DNA of 9,982 bases, taken from positions 1 to 9,982 of the forward strand of contig WFTY01000277.1 in NCBI GenBank assembly GCA_015485245.1, given 5' to 3'. Shown here piece after piece: positions 1-6,293 of the stretch. A model generated the notes under the pieces. The model was not told the origin of the DNA, searched no databases, and saw only the letters and a program-made list of their open reading frames with translations. Source of the DNA: Anaerolineales bacterium. GTDB taxonomy: Bacteria > Chloroflexota > Anaerolineae > Anaerolineales > UBA11858. How positions within the stretch are numbered: position 1 is the first letter of the stretch; each line of letters starts with the position of its first letter. The translations under genes were made by a program, and so were the position numbers.

Positions 1-1
1 C

Positions 2-943
2 AGCGGAGGGATGGGGCCGTTGGGTGTGCTTAAAGGCTTCGAGGAGCTACGCACCATGGGGCTGACCGACCGCATTCCAGCTGTTGCCAGCATTCAAAGC
101 GCAGGCTGCGCCCCCATGGTCGACGCCTGGAAGCGCAACCTGCCCGTCGCAGAACCGGTCGTCTCGCCCAGCACAGCAATCGCCACCCTGGCAACCGGCG
201 ACCCTGGCCGCACCTACATCGCCCTGTGCGAGCGCCTGCGGCGCGGCGGCGGAGGCACTTTCGAAAGCGTGAGTGACGAAGAAGCCTTCCGGGCAATCCA
301 TGTGCTTGCCAAGATGGAAGGTCTCTCCATGGAACCGGCCTCCGCTGTCGCCTTCGCCGGGTTGATCAAGCTGGTGCGCAGCGGTCAGGTCCGCCCCGAT
401 GATGTGATTGTGGTCAACCTGACGGGACACACCATGCCCGTAGAAAAGATCATCCTTGGCGAAGGCAGCGTGCAAGACGTGGAGATCCCCACCCAGGGGC
501 CGCAGGAAAAGCCCGAAGAAGGTCTGCTGGCGGCGCTCAGCCGCATTTCGCCGCGCCAGTACTCAAGCGTGGCCATCGTGGACGACCACGCTGACGCCCG
601 ACGGCTGATCCGCCGCATCCTGCAATCTCAAGGAGAATACGTGATCTACGAAGCAGAGAACGGGCAAGAAGCCGTCGCCCTGGCAAAAAGAGAATTGCCC
701 GACGTAATGGTGCTGGATTTGATGATGCCAAAGATGGACGGCTTCGCCGTGCTGGACGCGCTAAAAGCCGATGAGCGCACCGCCGCCATCGACGTGATTG
801 TGGTCACCGCTCAGATGCTGACCGCTGATGAGAAAAACCGCCTGCGCGGGCGGGTGCACGCCCTGATGCAAAAAGGCCAGTTCCTTGATAAAGAACTGGC
901 CGCCGAGATCGAAGCCCTCACCACCGACGGAATCGACAGCTGA
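2..943 (+). CDS. Threonine synthase (C-terminal part) fused to a response-regulator receiver domain; 5' end outside window
   Basis: Threonine synthase is a PLP fold-type II enzyme that converts O-phosphohomoserine to threonine in the cytoplasm. The frame is open to the left edge, so the ATG at 11 is internal and the N-terminal half with the PLP lysine is not visible. Counting from that Met, residues 1-150 show the family's Gly-rich phosphate loop leading into GVLKGFEEL, then SIQSAGCAPMVDAW (29-40), EPASAVAFAGL (108-118) and a VNLTGH stretch (135-140). After a short linker (about 158-184), residues 186-305 form a complete CheY-like receiver: acidic pair D191/D192 (IVDDH), phosphoacceptor D236 (VLDLMMPKMDGF), T266 (VVTAQ) and K288 (MQKGQF). 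No HTH follows. The fusion lies in one uninterrupted frame, so it is not caused by a frameshift in this window. The domain assignments are strong. The role of the receiver (allosteric control by phosphorylation or partner docking) is inference. A different PLP fold-II enzyme is possible but less likely. Confidence 0.85.
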   Translation, partial: SGGMGPLGVLKGFEELRTMGLTDRIPAVASIQSAGCAPMVDAWKRNLPVAEPVVSPSTAIATLATGDPGRTYIALCERLRRGGGGTFESVSDEEAFRAIHVLAKMEGLSMEPASAVAFAGLIKLVRSGQVRPDDVIVVNLTGHTMPVEKIILGEGSVQDVEIPTQGPQEKPEEGLLAALSRISPRQYSSVAIVDDHADARRLIRRILQSQGEYVIYEAENGQEAVALAKRELPDVMVLDLMMPKMDGFAVLDALKADERTAAIDVIVVTAQMLTADEKNRLRGRVHALMQKGQFLDKELAAEIEALTTDGIDS

Positions 944-945
944 CC

Positions 946-1896
946 ATGACAAACCGCCGTTCACAGGGGATCACTGCCGCGTTAACTTCGGCTGCTTTTC
1001 TCGGCATGGCTCCGGTATTTGGCAAGCAGGCCATCCTGCTCGGCGCCGCGCCGTTGGCTGTGGTCGCTATCCGCACTGCCCTGGCCGCCTTGCTGCTCCT
1101 GTTGCTGATCGCGCTGTTCAAACGACAGTATCTCTTCATCTACCCCGCCGGCCTGCTGGGATGCCTGCTGGCCGGCTGGCTGAACGGGATCGGGTCGCTG
1201 TTCTACTACAGCGCCCTGGGACGGTTGGATGCCGGCCTGGGTCAGTTGCTCTATTCGCTCTACCCTCTGATGGTAGCGCTGTGGCTGTTCCTCGATCACC
1301 AGGTTCCCAGCCGTCTGACGCTCCTTCGCCTGGCGCTCGCCCTCCCTGCGCTATACCTGCTGCTGGCCACCGGCCACACGGCTATCGACATGATCGGTGT
1401 CGCCCAGATGTTAATCGCGGCGGCGCTTTACGCCCTACACCTGCCCATCAACCAGCGGGTTTTGTATGATATGCCCGCTCCTACGGTGACCGCTTACACA
1501 CTGCTGGCGATGAGCGCAGTGGTTGTGCCCACTTTCCTGTTCTCAGCCGAACCGATCACCATCTACCCACAGGCCGTCTGGTGGCCCCTGCTGGGTCTGA
1601 CGCTGGTGACCTTTTTCTCGCGGCTGACTCTGTTCCTGGGGGTCAAGCACATCGGAGGTATGCAAACGGCCATCCTCGGCCTCGGTGAAATCTTAATCAC
1701 TGTGGGGATGGCCGGTTTATGGCTGGGTGAACGCCTGAGCTTTGGGCAATGGATCGGCGCGCTACTGCTCGCCACCATCCTGGCGCTCACCGGGATAGAC
1801 AAGCCACCCCCCCGAAAAAGCGCGCCGGGAGGGTGGCTAAGCTGGCTCAGTCCACCAGGATTGGCCGGACCACTCAGCAGACCAGATCAGGAATAA
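946..1896 (+). CDS. EamA/DMT-family transporter (10 TM)
   Basis: This is a drug/metabolite transporter superfamily permease of the inner membrane. The 316-residue product has about ten hydrophobic helices (roughly 9-31, 36-57, 67-89, 95-117, 124-142, 149-167, 179-200, 211-232, 239-260, 266-284), the usual two repeated EamA domains. The second repeat ends in the typical pattern of a conserved Glu (E248), then LGERLSFGQWIGALLL (260-275). The ATG at 946 lies 2 nt after the stop of the threonine synthase-receiver gene with no clear Shine-Dalgarno, so translation is probably coupled to it. DMT members include amino acid exporters such as the threonine/homoserine exporter RhtA. Its position after a threonine biosynthesis gene makes amino acid export plausible, but the substrate cannot be read from the sequence. 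The last ~30 residues are a Pro/Gly-rich tail beyond the final helix, encoded across a C7 homopolymer. Confidence 0.88.
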   Translation: MTNRRSQGITAALTSAAFLGMAPVFGKQAILLGAAPLAVVAIRTALAALLLLLLIALFKRQYLFIYPAGLLGCLLAGWLNGIGSLFYYSALGRLDAGLGQLLYSLYPLMVALWLFLDHQVPSRLTLLRLALALPALYLLLATGHTAIDMIGVAQMLIAAALYALHLPINQRVLYDMPAPTVTAYTLLAMSAVVVPTFLFSAEPITIYPQAVWWPLLGLTLVTFFSRLTLFLGVKHIGGMQTAILGLGEILITVGMAGLWLGERLSFGQWIGALLLATILALTGIDKPPPRKSAPGGWLSWLSPPGLAGPLSRPDQE

Positions 1897-1905
1897 CACC
1901 CCGCT

Positions 1906-2694
1906 TCATCCACTGGGACGCTCGGCGTCGAACACATAGCCGCGCCCGCGCACGCTGGCGATCCAGCGCGCGCCGTTGGGAAAGACCTGCAATTTGCGCC
2001 GCAGGCGGCTGATGAGCGGGCGCAGCACCTCCGGCGCCTCCTCGGGATCCGCCTCATATCCCTGCAACAGGAAAAGCAGGTCTTCATGGGAAAGCACGCT
2101 CCCCCAGGAACGCACAAAAACTTCCATCAGCTTGTTCTCGCTCGGAGTCAGGCGGACGTGCTGTGGGCCGCGCCACAGCTCACGGCGGGCCAGATCCAGC
2201 GTCACCCCATCGGGCAAAGAAACCAACTGTCGCTTGGGGCGCGGCAAATTTCCCAACCCCTCCACTTCCTTCAACTCGTGGATGGAGTGTTCCAATTTCC
2301 CCAGGATCAAGCGGCGACGTTTCTCTTCCTCCAGCGTCTTCAGGCCGCGGGCGATGGCGCTCAACAACTCTTGCACGCTCGGCGGCTTGAGGATGTAATC
2401 AAAGGCCTCATGGCGTATCGCCTCAATCGCTGATTCAAGCGAGCCGTGGCCGGTAATCAGCACCACGCGCGTGTCGGGCGCGACCTCGCGCGCCCGGCGC
2501 ATCACCTCAATACCATTGATATCCGGCAGATTTAGATCCAGCAGCATCACCCCGACTTCTTCCTCTTTCAATAGTCGCAGCGCTTCCTGACCTCCCCCTG
2601 CGGTGATGACTGTATACCCCTCATGCTCAATGATCTGCTGCAACGACTCGCGGGTAGCTCTTTCGTCATCAACTACAAGGATCTTAGCAAGCAT
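1906..2694 (-). CDS. DNA-binding response regulator (NtrC-like receiver + OmpR/PhoB-type winged helix)
   Basis: This 262-residue cytoplasmic response regulator should be phosphorylated by a histidine kinase not encoded in the window. The receiver (about 3-120) has D9/D10 (VVDDE), phosphoacceptor D53 (MLLDLNLPDINGIEV), T81 (LITGHGS) and K103 (YILKPPS). The TGHGSLESAIEAIRHEAFDYILKP-like segment resembles NtrC-family receivers. A charged, probably coiled linker (120-146) follows. The C-terminal part (about 158-258) is an OmpR-type winged helix, with LTPSENKLMEVF (182-193), LISRLRRKL (227-235) and IASVRGRGYVF (245-255). There is no AAA+ sigma54-activation domain. I chose the ATG at 2694 because AGGAG lies 5 nt upstream and the protein then begins directly with the receiver's first strand; a TTG at 2721 would add nine Lys/Glu-rich residues. 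Its stop is 9 nt from that of the convergent permease gene. Being divergent from the argF operon, it may regulate that operon (inference). Confidence 0.92.
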   Translation of the reverse strand: MLAKILVVDDERATRESLQQIIEHEGYTVITAGGGQEALRLLKEEEVGVMLLDLNLPDINGIEVMRRAREVAPDTRVVLITGHGSLESAIEAIRHEAFDYILKPPSVQELLSAIARGLKTLEEEKRRRLILGKLEHSIHELKEVEGLGNLPRPKRQLVSLPDGVTLDLARRELWRGPQHVRLTPSENKLMEVFVRSWGSVLSHEDLLFLLQGYEADPEEAPEVLRPLISRLRRKLQVFPNGARWIASVRGRGYVFDAERPSG

Positions 2695-2699
2695 ATTCT

Positions 2700-2704
2700 C
2701 TCCT
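2700..2704 (-). promoter_or_regulatory. Ribosome binding site of the response regulator
   Basis: On the minus strand AGGAG sits 5 nt before the ATG at 2694. A second AGGAG lies a few bases further upstream within a purine-rich tract. The nearer one decides the ATG start over the in-frame TTG at 2721, because the TTG itself lies next to these purine tracts and has no comparable site upstream. Confidence 0.7.
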
Positions 2705-2747
2705 TTTTCTCCTTTTTGCAAAAAAACAACCGCCTATCAAGAGAATC

Positions 2748-2791
2748 CAGTAGGGGTTCGCAAGGGAAAATCCCCCTGCAAACCCCTACTG
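2748..2791. repeat. 44-nt imperfect palindrome (REP/MITE-like) in the divergent intergenic region
   Basis: The arms CAGTAGGGGTT (2748-2758) and AACCCCTACTG (2781-2791) are perfect 11-bp inverted complements. The interior pairs further: GCA (2760-2762) with TGC (2777-2779) and GGG (2764-2766) with CCC (2773-2775), leaving a 6-nt AT-rich loop. The internal mismatches are C2759/A2780 and A2763/C2776. It has no poly-T tail in either direction, so it is a poor intrinsic terminator. Its length and GTAGGGG-type ends resemble dispersed palindromic repeats seen in some bacterial genomes. With only one copy in this window, repeat status is an inference. It would lie in the 5' leader of the response regulator transcript if the TATAAT at 2829-2834 is its promoter. 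Confidence 0.75.
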
Positions 2792-2828
2792 CCTTCTACG
2801 CTCGTTTCAGGGACATGAAGACAGCACT

Positions 2829-2834
2829 ATTATA
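2829..2834 (-). promoter_or_regulatory. Possible -10 box for the response regulator gene
   Basis: The minus strand reads a perfect TATAAT here. No convincing -35 is found at 16-18 bp and no TG extension precedes it. If used, the transcript would start about 128 nt upstream of the ATG at 2694, and its leader would contain the palindrome at 2748-2791. The region is AT-richer than the genes, so a chance match is possible. Confidence 0.35.
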
Positions 2835-2894
2835 CGCCAAGAATCAGAAAAGCTACCCACAAATTTTCGTATTCGCGGCGATGCACCGTGTTCG

Positions 2895-2903
2895 TGATAT
2901 ACT
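2895..2903 (+). promoter_or_regulatory. Extended -10 promoter upstream of argF operon
   Basis: The sequence TGATATACT is an extended -10 element: TG, one base, then TATACT, which matches 5 of 6 of the sigma70 consensus. It predicts a start near 2910 and a leader of about 45 nt before the argF ATG at 2955. No good -35 is seen, as expected for extended -10 promoters. Confidence 0.5.
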
Positions 2904-2939
2904 CCCAGCGAACGCTATTTGCGCAACAATCACGACCCT

Positions 2940-2945
2940 GGAGGT
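2940..2945 (+). promoter_or_regulatory. Ribosome binding site of argF
   Basis: GGAGGT lies about 10 nt before the ATG at 2955. It supports that ATG rather than the in-frame ATG at 2919, which has no Shine-Dalgarno and would add twelve residues not expected in the family. Confidence 0.75.
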
Positions 2946-2954
2946 AAATCTCTC

Positions 2955-3878
2955 ATGAAAGATTTTATTGCCATTGGCGATTACGCCCCTCAGCAACTAC
3001 AAGCCATGCTCGACCTGGCCGTCCGTCTCAAGGAAGAATGGCAAGCCGGCGGTAATGCTCCCCTGCTGCAAGGCAAAACGCTGGCGATGATCTTCCAAAA
3101 GCCCAGCCTGCGAACGCGCGTCTCGTTCGATATGGCGATGCGCCATTTAGGCGGCGATGCGCTCTACCTCTCCCCCGCGGAGATTGGCCTGGGCAAGCGC
3201 GAATCCATCGCCGATGTGGCCCGCGTGGTCTCCGGCTATGTGGACGCCATCATGGCGCGCGTCTTCGCCCACGAGCACGTCGTTGAACTGGCGAAATGGG
3301 CCAGCATCCCGGTGATCAACGGCCTGAGCGACTACAACCACCCCTGCCAGGCTATGGCCGACGCCCTGACCATCTACGAAGAGTTCAAAACGCTCAAGGG
3401 CATCAACGTCACCTATGTGGGAGATGGCAACAACGTGGCCGTCTCGCTGATGTTTGTATGCGCCAAGCTGGGAGCCAACTTCACCATCGCCAACCCGGAG
3501 GGCTATGACCTGCCCGCCGAAGCCGTTAATCTGGGGCGCAAGTTCGCCGCCGAAAGCGGCAGTACCATCACCCTGCTGAACGATCCTCACCAAGCCGTGC
3601 ACAACGCCGACGTGGTCTACACCGATACGTGGACAAGCATGGGGCAGGAAGAGGAAGCCGAGAAACGCCGCCGCGTCTTCCCGCCGTACCAGGTCAACGC
3701 CACGTTGATAGCTGAAGCGCGCCCCCACGCCATTGTGATGCACTGCCTGCCAGCACATCGCGGCGAAGAAATCACCGACGAAGTAGCCGATGGGCCGCAT
3801 TCCCGCCTCTTCCCTCAAGCACACAACCGAATGCACGCCCAAAAAGCGGTGCTGGTTGAATTGCTCACGGAGAAATAA
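2955..3878 (+). CDS. argF: Ornithine carbamoyltransferase
   Basis: The enzyme transfers the carbamoyl group from carbamoyl phosphate to ornithine, giving citrulline, in arginine synthesis or, in reverse, in arginine catabolism. The 307-residue length is normal for the family. The carbamoyl-phosphate site is visible as SLRTR (51-55, Leu replacing the Thr of the common STRTR) and HPCQ (129-132). The nucleotide-fold-like second domain begins near NVTYVGDGNNVAVSL (151-165). The ornithine-side signatures are DTWTSMGQE (224-232) and HCLPAHRGEE (263-272). These distinguish it from aspartate carbamoyltransferase. The ATG at 2955 is chosen for its GGAGGT site. It is the first gene of a four-gene run with alanine dehydrogenase starting 19 nt downstream, and no other arg gene is nearby. 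Whether it is anabolic or catabolic cannot be decided from sequence alone, since the fermentative company it keeps would fit either. Confidence 0.96.
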   Translation: MKDFIAIGDYAPQQLQAMLDLAVRLKEEWQAGGNAPLLQGKTLAMIFQKPSLRTRVSFDMAMRHLGGDALYLSPAEIGLGKRESIADVARVVSGYVDAIMARVFAHEHVVELAKWASIPVINGLSDYNHPCQAMADALTIYEEFKTLKGINVTYVGDGNNVAVSLMFVCAKLGANFTIANPEGYDLPAEAVNLGRKFAAESGSTITLLNDPHQAVHNADVVYTDTWTSMGQEEEAEKRRRVFPPYQVNATLIAEARPHAIVMHCLPAHRGEEITDEVADGPHSRLFPQAHNRMHAQKAVLVELLTEK

Positions 3879-3897
3879 CCCACCCGCGAGGTGACTC

Positions 3898-4998
3898 ATG
3901 AACATCTGCATTCCGCGCGAACGGCGCGATTCGGAATACCGCGTGGGCCTGACCCCGGTTGGGGTCCAATTACTGACCAAAGCCGGGCACACCTGCTTCA
4001 TCGAGCACGAAGCCGGAGTGGGAAGCGGATTCAGCGATTACGATTACCAGCAAGCCGGCGGGCAGATCGTCTACAGCGGCGAGGAAATCTACGGCCGCGC
4101 CGACCTGTTGCTGAAAGTCGCCCGCCCCACGGTGGAAGAATTCACCTGGCTGCGCCCCGGGCAGACGATCATGGGCTTCATGCACCTCGCCTCGGGCAGC
4201 AGCGAGAAGATCAAGATACTGCTGGAAAAGAAGATCACCACCATCGGGTACGAGGTCATTCAAGATGAGAACGGCCTGCTGCCGGTGCTGATCCCCATGA
4301 GCCAGGCAGGCGGTCGCATGACGCCGCAGATCGCCGCCAAGCTGTGCCAGAACAACTACGGCGGCAAGGGCATCTTACTGGGCGGAGCGCCTGGCGTCCC
4401 TCCCGCGGAGGTCGTCATCCTGGGGGGTGGAACTTCTGGCACCGCTGCGGCGCGCGTCTTCCTGGGTATGGGGGCAACTGTGTACATCCTCGACCACAAT
4501 CTGCAACGCCTGCAACAACTGGATGAACTCTTCCAGGGGCGCGTGGTCACCATGGTGTCGCACGATTTCAACATCGCCAAAGTCTGCCGCTTTGCCGATG
4601 TGCTCGTCGGCGCGGTGCTCAACCCCGGCGCGCGCGCCCCCATTCTGATCACCCGCGAGATGATTAAGGAAATGCGTCCGCGCTCCATCGTCATCGACCT
4701 ATCCATCGACCAGGGAGGCTGCATTGAAACCAGCCGCCCCACAACCCACAGTAACCCAATCTACCTCGAAGAGAAGATCATCCACTACTGCGTCCCCAAC
4801 ATGACCGGCGTCCTCGGCCGCACCGCCACCCACGCGCTCAACAACGCCTCCTGGCCCTTCGTCCGCCTGGTGACCGAACTGGGGATCGAGAAGGCGCTGC
4901 AAAGCGCCCCCGCCATCCAGCGCGGCGTGTACACCTATCGGGGTGAGGTCGTCCATGATTACCTGCGCGCTTCGCTGAAGGGGAGGCTGCCCACATGA
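3898..4998 (+). CDS. ald: Alanine dehydrogenase (AlaDH/PNT family)
   Basis: It interconverts L-alanine and pyruvate plus ammonium with NAD(H) in the cytoplasm. The 366-residue length fits the family. Conserved residues are in register: R15 (EYRVGLTP), K73 (LLLKVARP), H96 (GFMHLASG) and D271 (IDQGGCIETSRPTTHS), the pyruvate-binding and catalytic set. The Rossmann motif GGGTSG (176-181) precedes D199, the expected NAD-ribose acidic residue, favouring NAD over NADP. One loop is atypical: VPNMTGVLGRTAT (299-311) where common AlaDHs have VPNMPGAVPRTST. GAGGTG (3888-3893) lies 4 nt before the ATG. The stop overlaps the next start as ATGA, so the two are translationally coupled. A proton-translocating transhydrogenase alpha subunit is the main alternative. 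It is unlikely given the length and the DQGGCIETSRPTTHS block, but this loop variant could mark a subfamily with altered substrate. Confidence 0.92.
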   Translation: MNICIPRERRDSEYRVGLTPVGVQLLTKAGHTCFIEHEAGVGSGFSDYDYQQAGGQIVYSGEEIYGRADLLLKVARPTVEEFTWLRPGQTIMGFMHLASGSSEKIKILLEKKITTIGYEVIQDENGLLPVLIPMSQAGGRMTPQIAAKLCQNNYGGKGILLGGAPGVPPAEVVILGGGTSGTAAARVFLGMGATVYILDHNLQRLQQLDELFQGRVVTMVSHDFNIAKVCRFADVLVGAVLNPGARAPILITREMIKEMRPRSIVIDLSIDQGGCIETSRPTTHSNPIYLEEKIIHYCVPNMTGVLGRTATHALNNASWPFVRLVTELGIEKALQSAPAIQRGVYTYRGEVVHDYLRASLKGRLPT

Positions 4999-6290
4999 AC
5001 TGGATGGAACAATACCGCTCCAAAGTTGTCTCCGCCGAGGAGGCGGTGCAGGCCATCCAGTCGGGGGATCGCGTCTTCCTGACGGGCAACTGCTCCGTCC
5101 CACAAACCGTGCTCGCCGCGCTGGTGCAACGCGCCCCCCAGCTGAAAGACGTCGAGATCTGCCACGCCCTGACCGTCGGCCCGGCGGATTACGTAGGCCC
5201 CCAAGTAGAAGGCCACCTGCGGGTGAACACCATGTTCATCAGCCAGAACATTCGCCAGGCCGTTCAGGAGGGGCGCGCTGATTTCACGCCGGTTCTGCTC
5301 TCCGAGTTTCCCCTGCTCTTCAAGAACGGCCACCTGCCGGTGGACGTGGCACTGGTACACCTCTCCCCGCCCGATGAACACGGGTTCTGCTCCTTTGGCG
5401 TAGAAGTGGGGTTGAGCAAAAGCCCCGCCGAAAGCGCCAAAATCATCATCGCCGAAGTCAACAACCAGATGCCCCGCACCCTGGGCGACTCGTTCATCCA
5501 CGTCAGCCGGCTGGATTACATCGTGCCGGTGGATTACGAACTCCCCGAAATCATCATGGGAGGAGAGAACCCCTCCGAGGTGATCGAAAAAATCGCCGGC
5601 TACATCGCCGAACTGATCCCCGATGGCGCCACCATGCAAATGGGCATCGGCGCCATCCCCGACGCAGTGCTGAAATACCTCTTCGATAAAAAAGACCTCG
5701 GCGTACATACCGAACTGTTCTCGGACGGGGTGATTGACCTGGTGGAAGCCGGCGTGCTGACCAACGCCCGCAAAAGCCTGCACACAGGAAAAATCATCGC
5801 CGGGTTCATCCTCGGTTCACAGCGGCTTTACCGCTGGGTACACAACAACCCGCTGATTGAGCTGCACCGTACCGAATACGTCAACGACCCCTTCGTGGTG
5901 GCACAAAACGAACGCATGGTGGCGATCAACTCAGCCATCGAAGTCGACCTCACCGGTCAGGTGTGCGCCGACAGCATCGGCCCCAAATTATATTCCGGCG
6001 TCGGGGGGCAATTGGATTTCATCTACGGCGCCTCGCGCGCTAAAGACGGCGTGCCCATCATCGCCCTGCCCAGCACGGCCAAGAGCTTCAGCCGCATTGT
6101 CCCCATGCTCAAGCAAGGCGCCGGGGTGGTGACCACCCGCAATCACGTGCGCTACGTGGTCACCGAATACGGCGTCGCCAACCTGTATGGCAAGAGCATC
6201 CGAGAGCGCGCCCAGGCGCTCATCAACATCGCCCACCCCGATTTTCGGGAAGACCTCCAGCGGAAAGCCCACGAACTGCACTACCTGTAA
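4995..6290 (+). CDS. Acetyl-CoA hydrolase / 4-hydroxybutyrate-type CoA-transferase family protein
   Basis: This is a class I CoA-transferase that moves CoA between acetyl-CoA (or another acyl-CoA) and a carboxylic acid through a glutamyl-CoA thioester. The 431-residue length fits 4-hydroxybutyrate CoA-transferase (AbfT/Cat2-like) and acetyl-CoA hydrolase relatives. The catalytic Glu is E240 in LGVHTELFSDGVIDL. The preceding QMGIGAIPDAV (215-225) and the CoA-binding GVGGQLDFIYGAS (335-347) are both present. The N-terminal domain contains the SPPDEHGFCSFG block (124-135). AAGGGGAGG (4978-4986) lies 8 nt before the ATG, which overlaps the ald stop as ATGA. Placed between alanine dehydrogenase and pyruvate kinase, it likely handles acyl-CoA from amino acid or carbohydrate fermentation, allowing organic acid release or uptake. 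Exact substrates (4-hydroxybutyrate, butyrate, propionate, succinate) cannot be assigned. Confidence 0.9.
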   Translation: MNWMEQYRSKVVSAEEAVQAIQSGDRVFLTGNCSVPQTVLAALVQRAPQLKDVEICHALTVGPADYVGPQVEGHLRVNTMFISQNIRQAVQEGRADFTPVLLSEFPLLFKNGHLPVDVALVHLSPPDEHGFCSFGVEVGLSKSPAESAKIIIAEVNNQMPRTLGDSFIHVSRLDYIVPVDYELPEIIMGGENPSEVIEKIAGYIAELIPDGATMQMGIGAIPDAVLKYLFDKKDLGVHTELFSDGVIDLVEAGVLTNARKSLHTGKIIAGFILGSQRLYRWVHNNPLIELHRTEYVNDPFVVAQNERMVAINSAIEVDLTGQVCADSIGPKLYSGVGGQLDFIYGASRAKDGVPIIALPSTAKSFSRIVPMLKQGAGVVTTRNHVRYVVTEYGVANLYGKSIRERAQALINIAHPDFREDLQRKAHELHYL

Positions 6291-6293
6291 ATT

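Noticed and set aside
1802..1838. Inverted repeat AGCCACCC / GGGTGGCT near the end of the permease gene as a terminator
   Set aside because: The 8-bp stem has a 21-nt loop, lies inside the coding region and has no T-tract on either strand; probably chance in GC-rich sequence.
2919..2954. Upstream ATG at 2919 as the argF start
   Set aside because: The ATG at 2955 has a GGAGGT site and gives the family's expected N-terminus; the extra twelve residues lie in the predicted leader.
3147..4001. Minus-strand open frame (284 codons) opposite argF
   Set aside because: It covers a confidently identified ornithine carbamoyltransferase and spans the argF-ald junction; no domain can be recognised.
4959..5783. 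Minus-strand open frame (274 codons) opposite the CoA-transferase gene
   Set aside because: It is a shadow of the real gene with the same compositional bias and no plausible ribosome binding site or motif.
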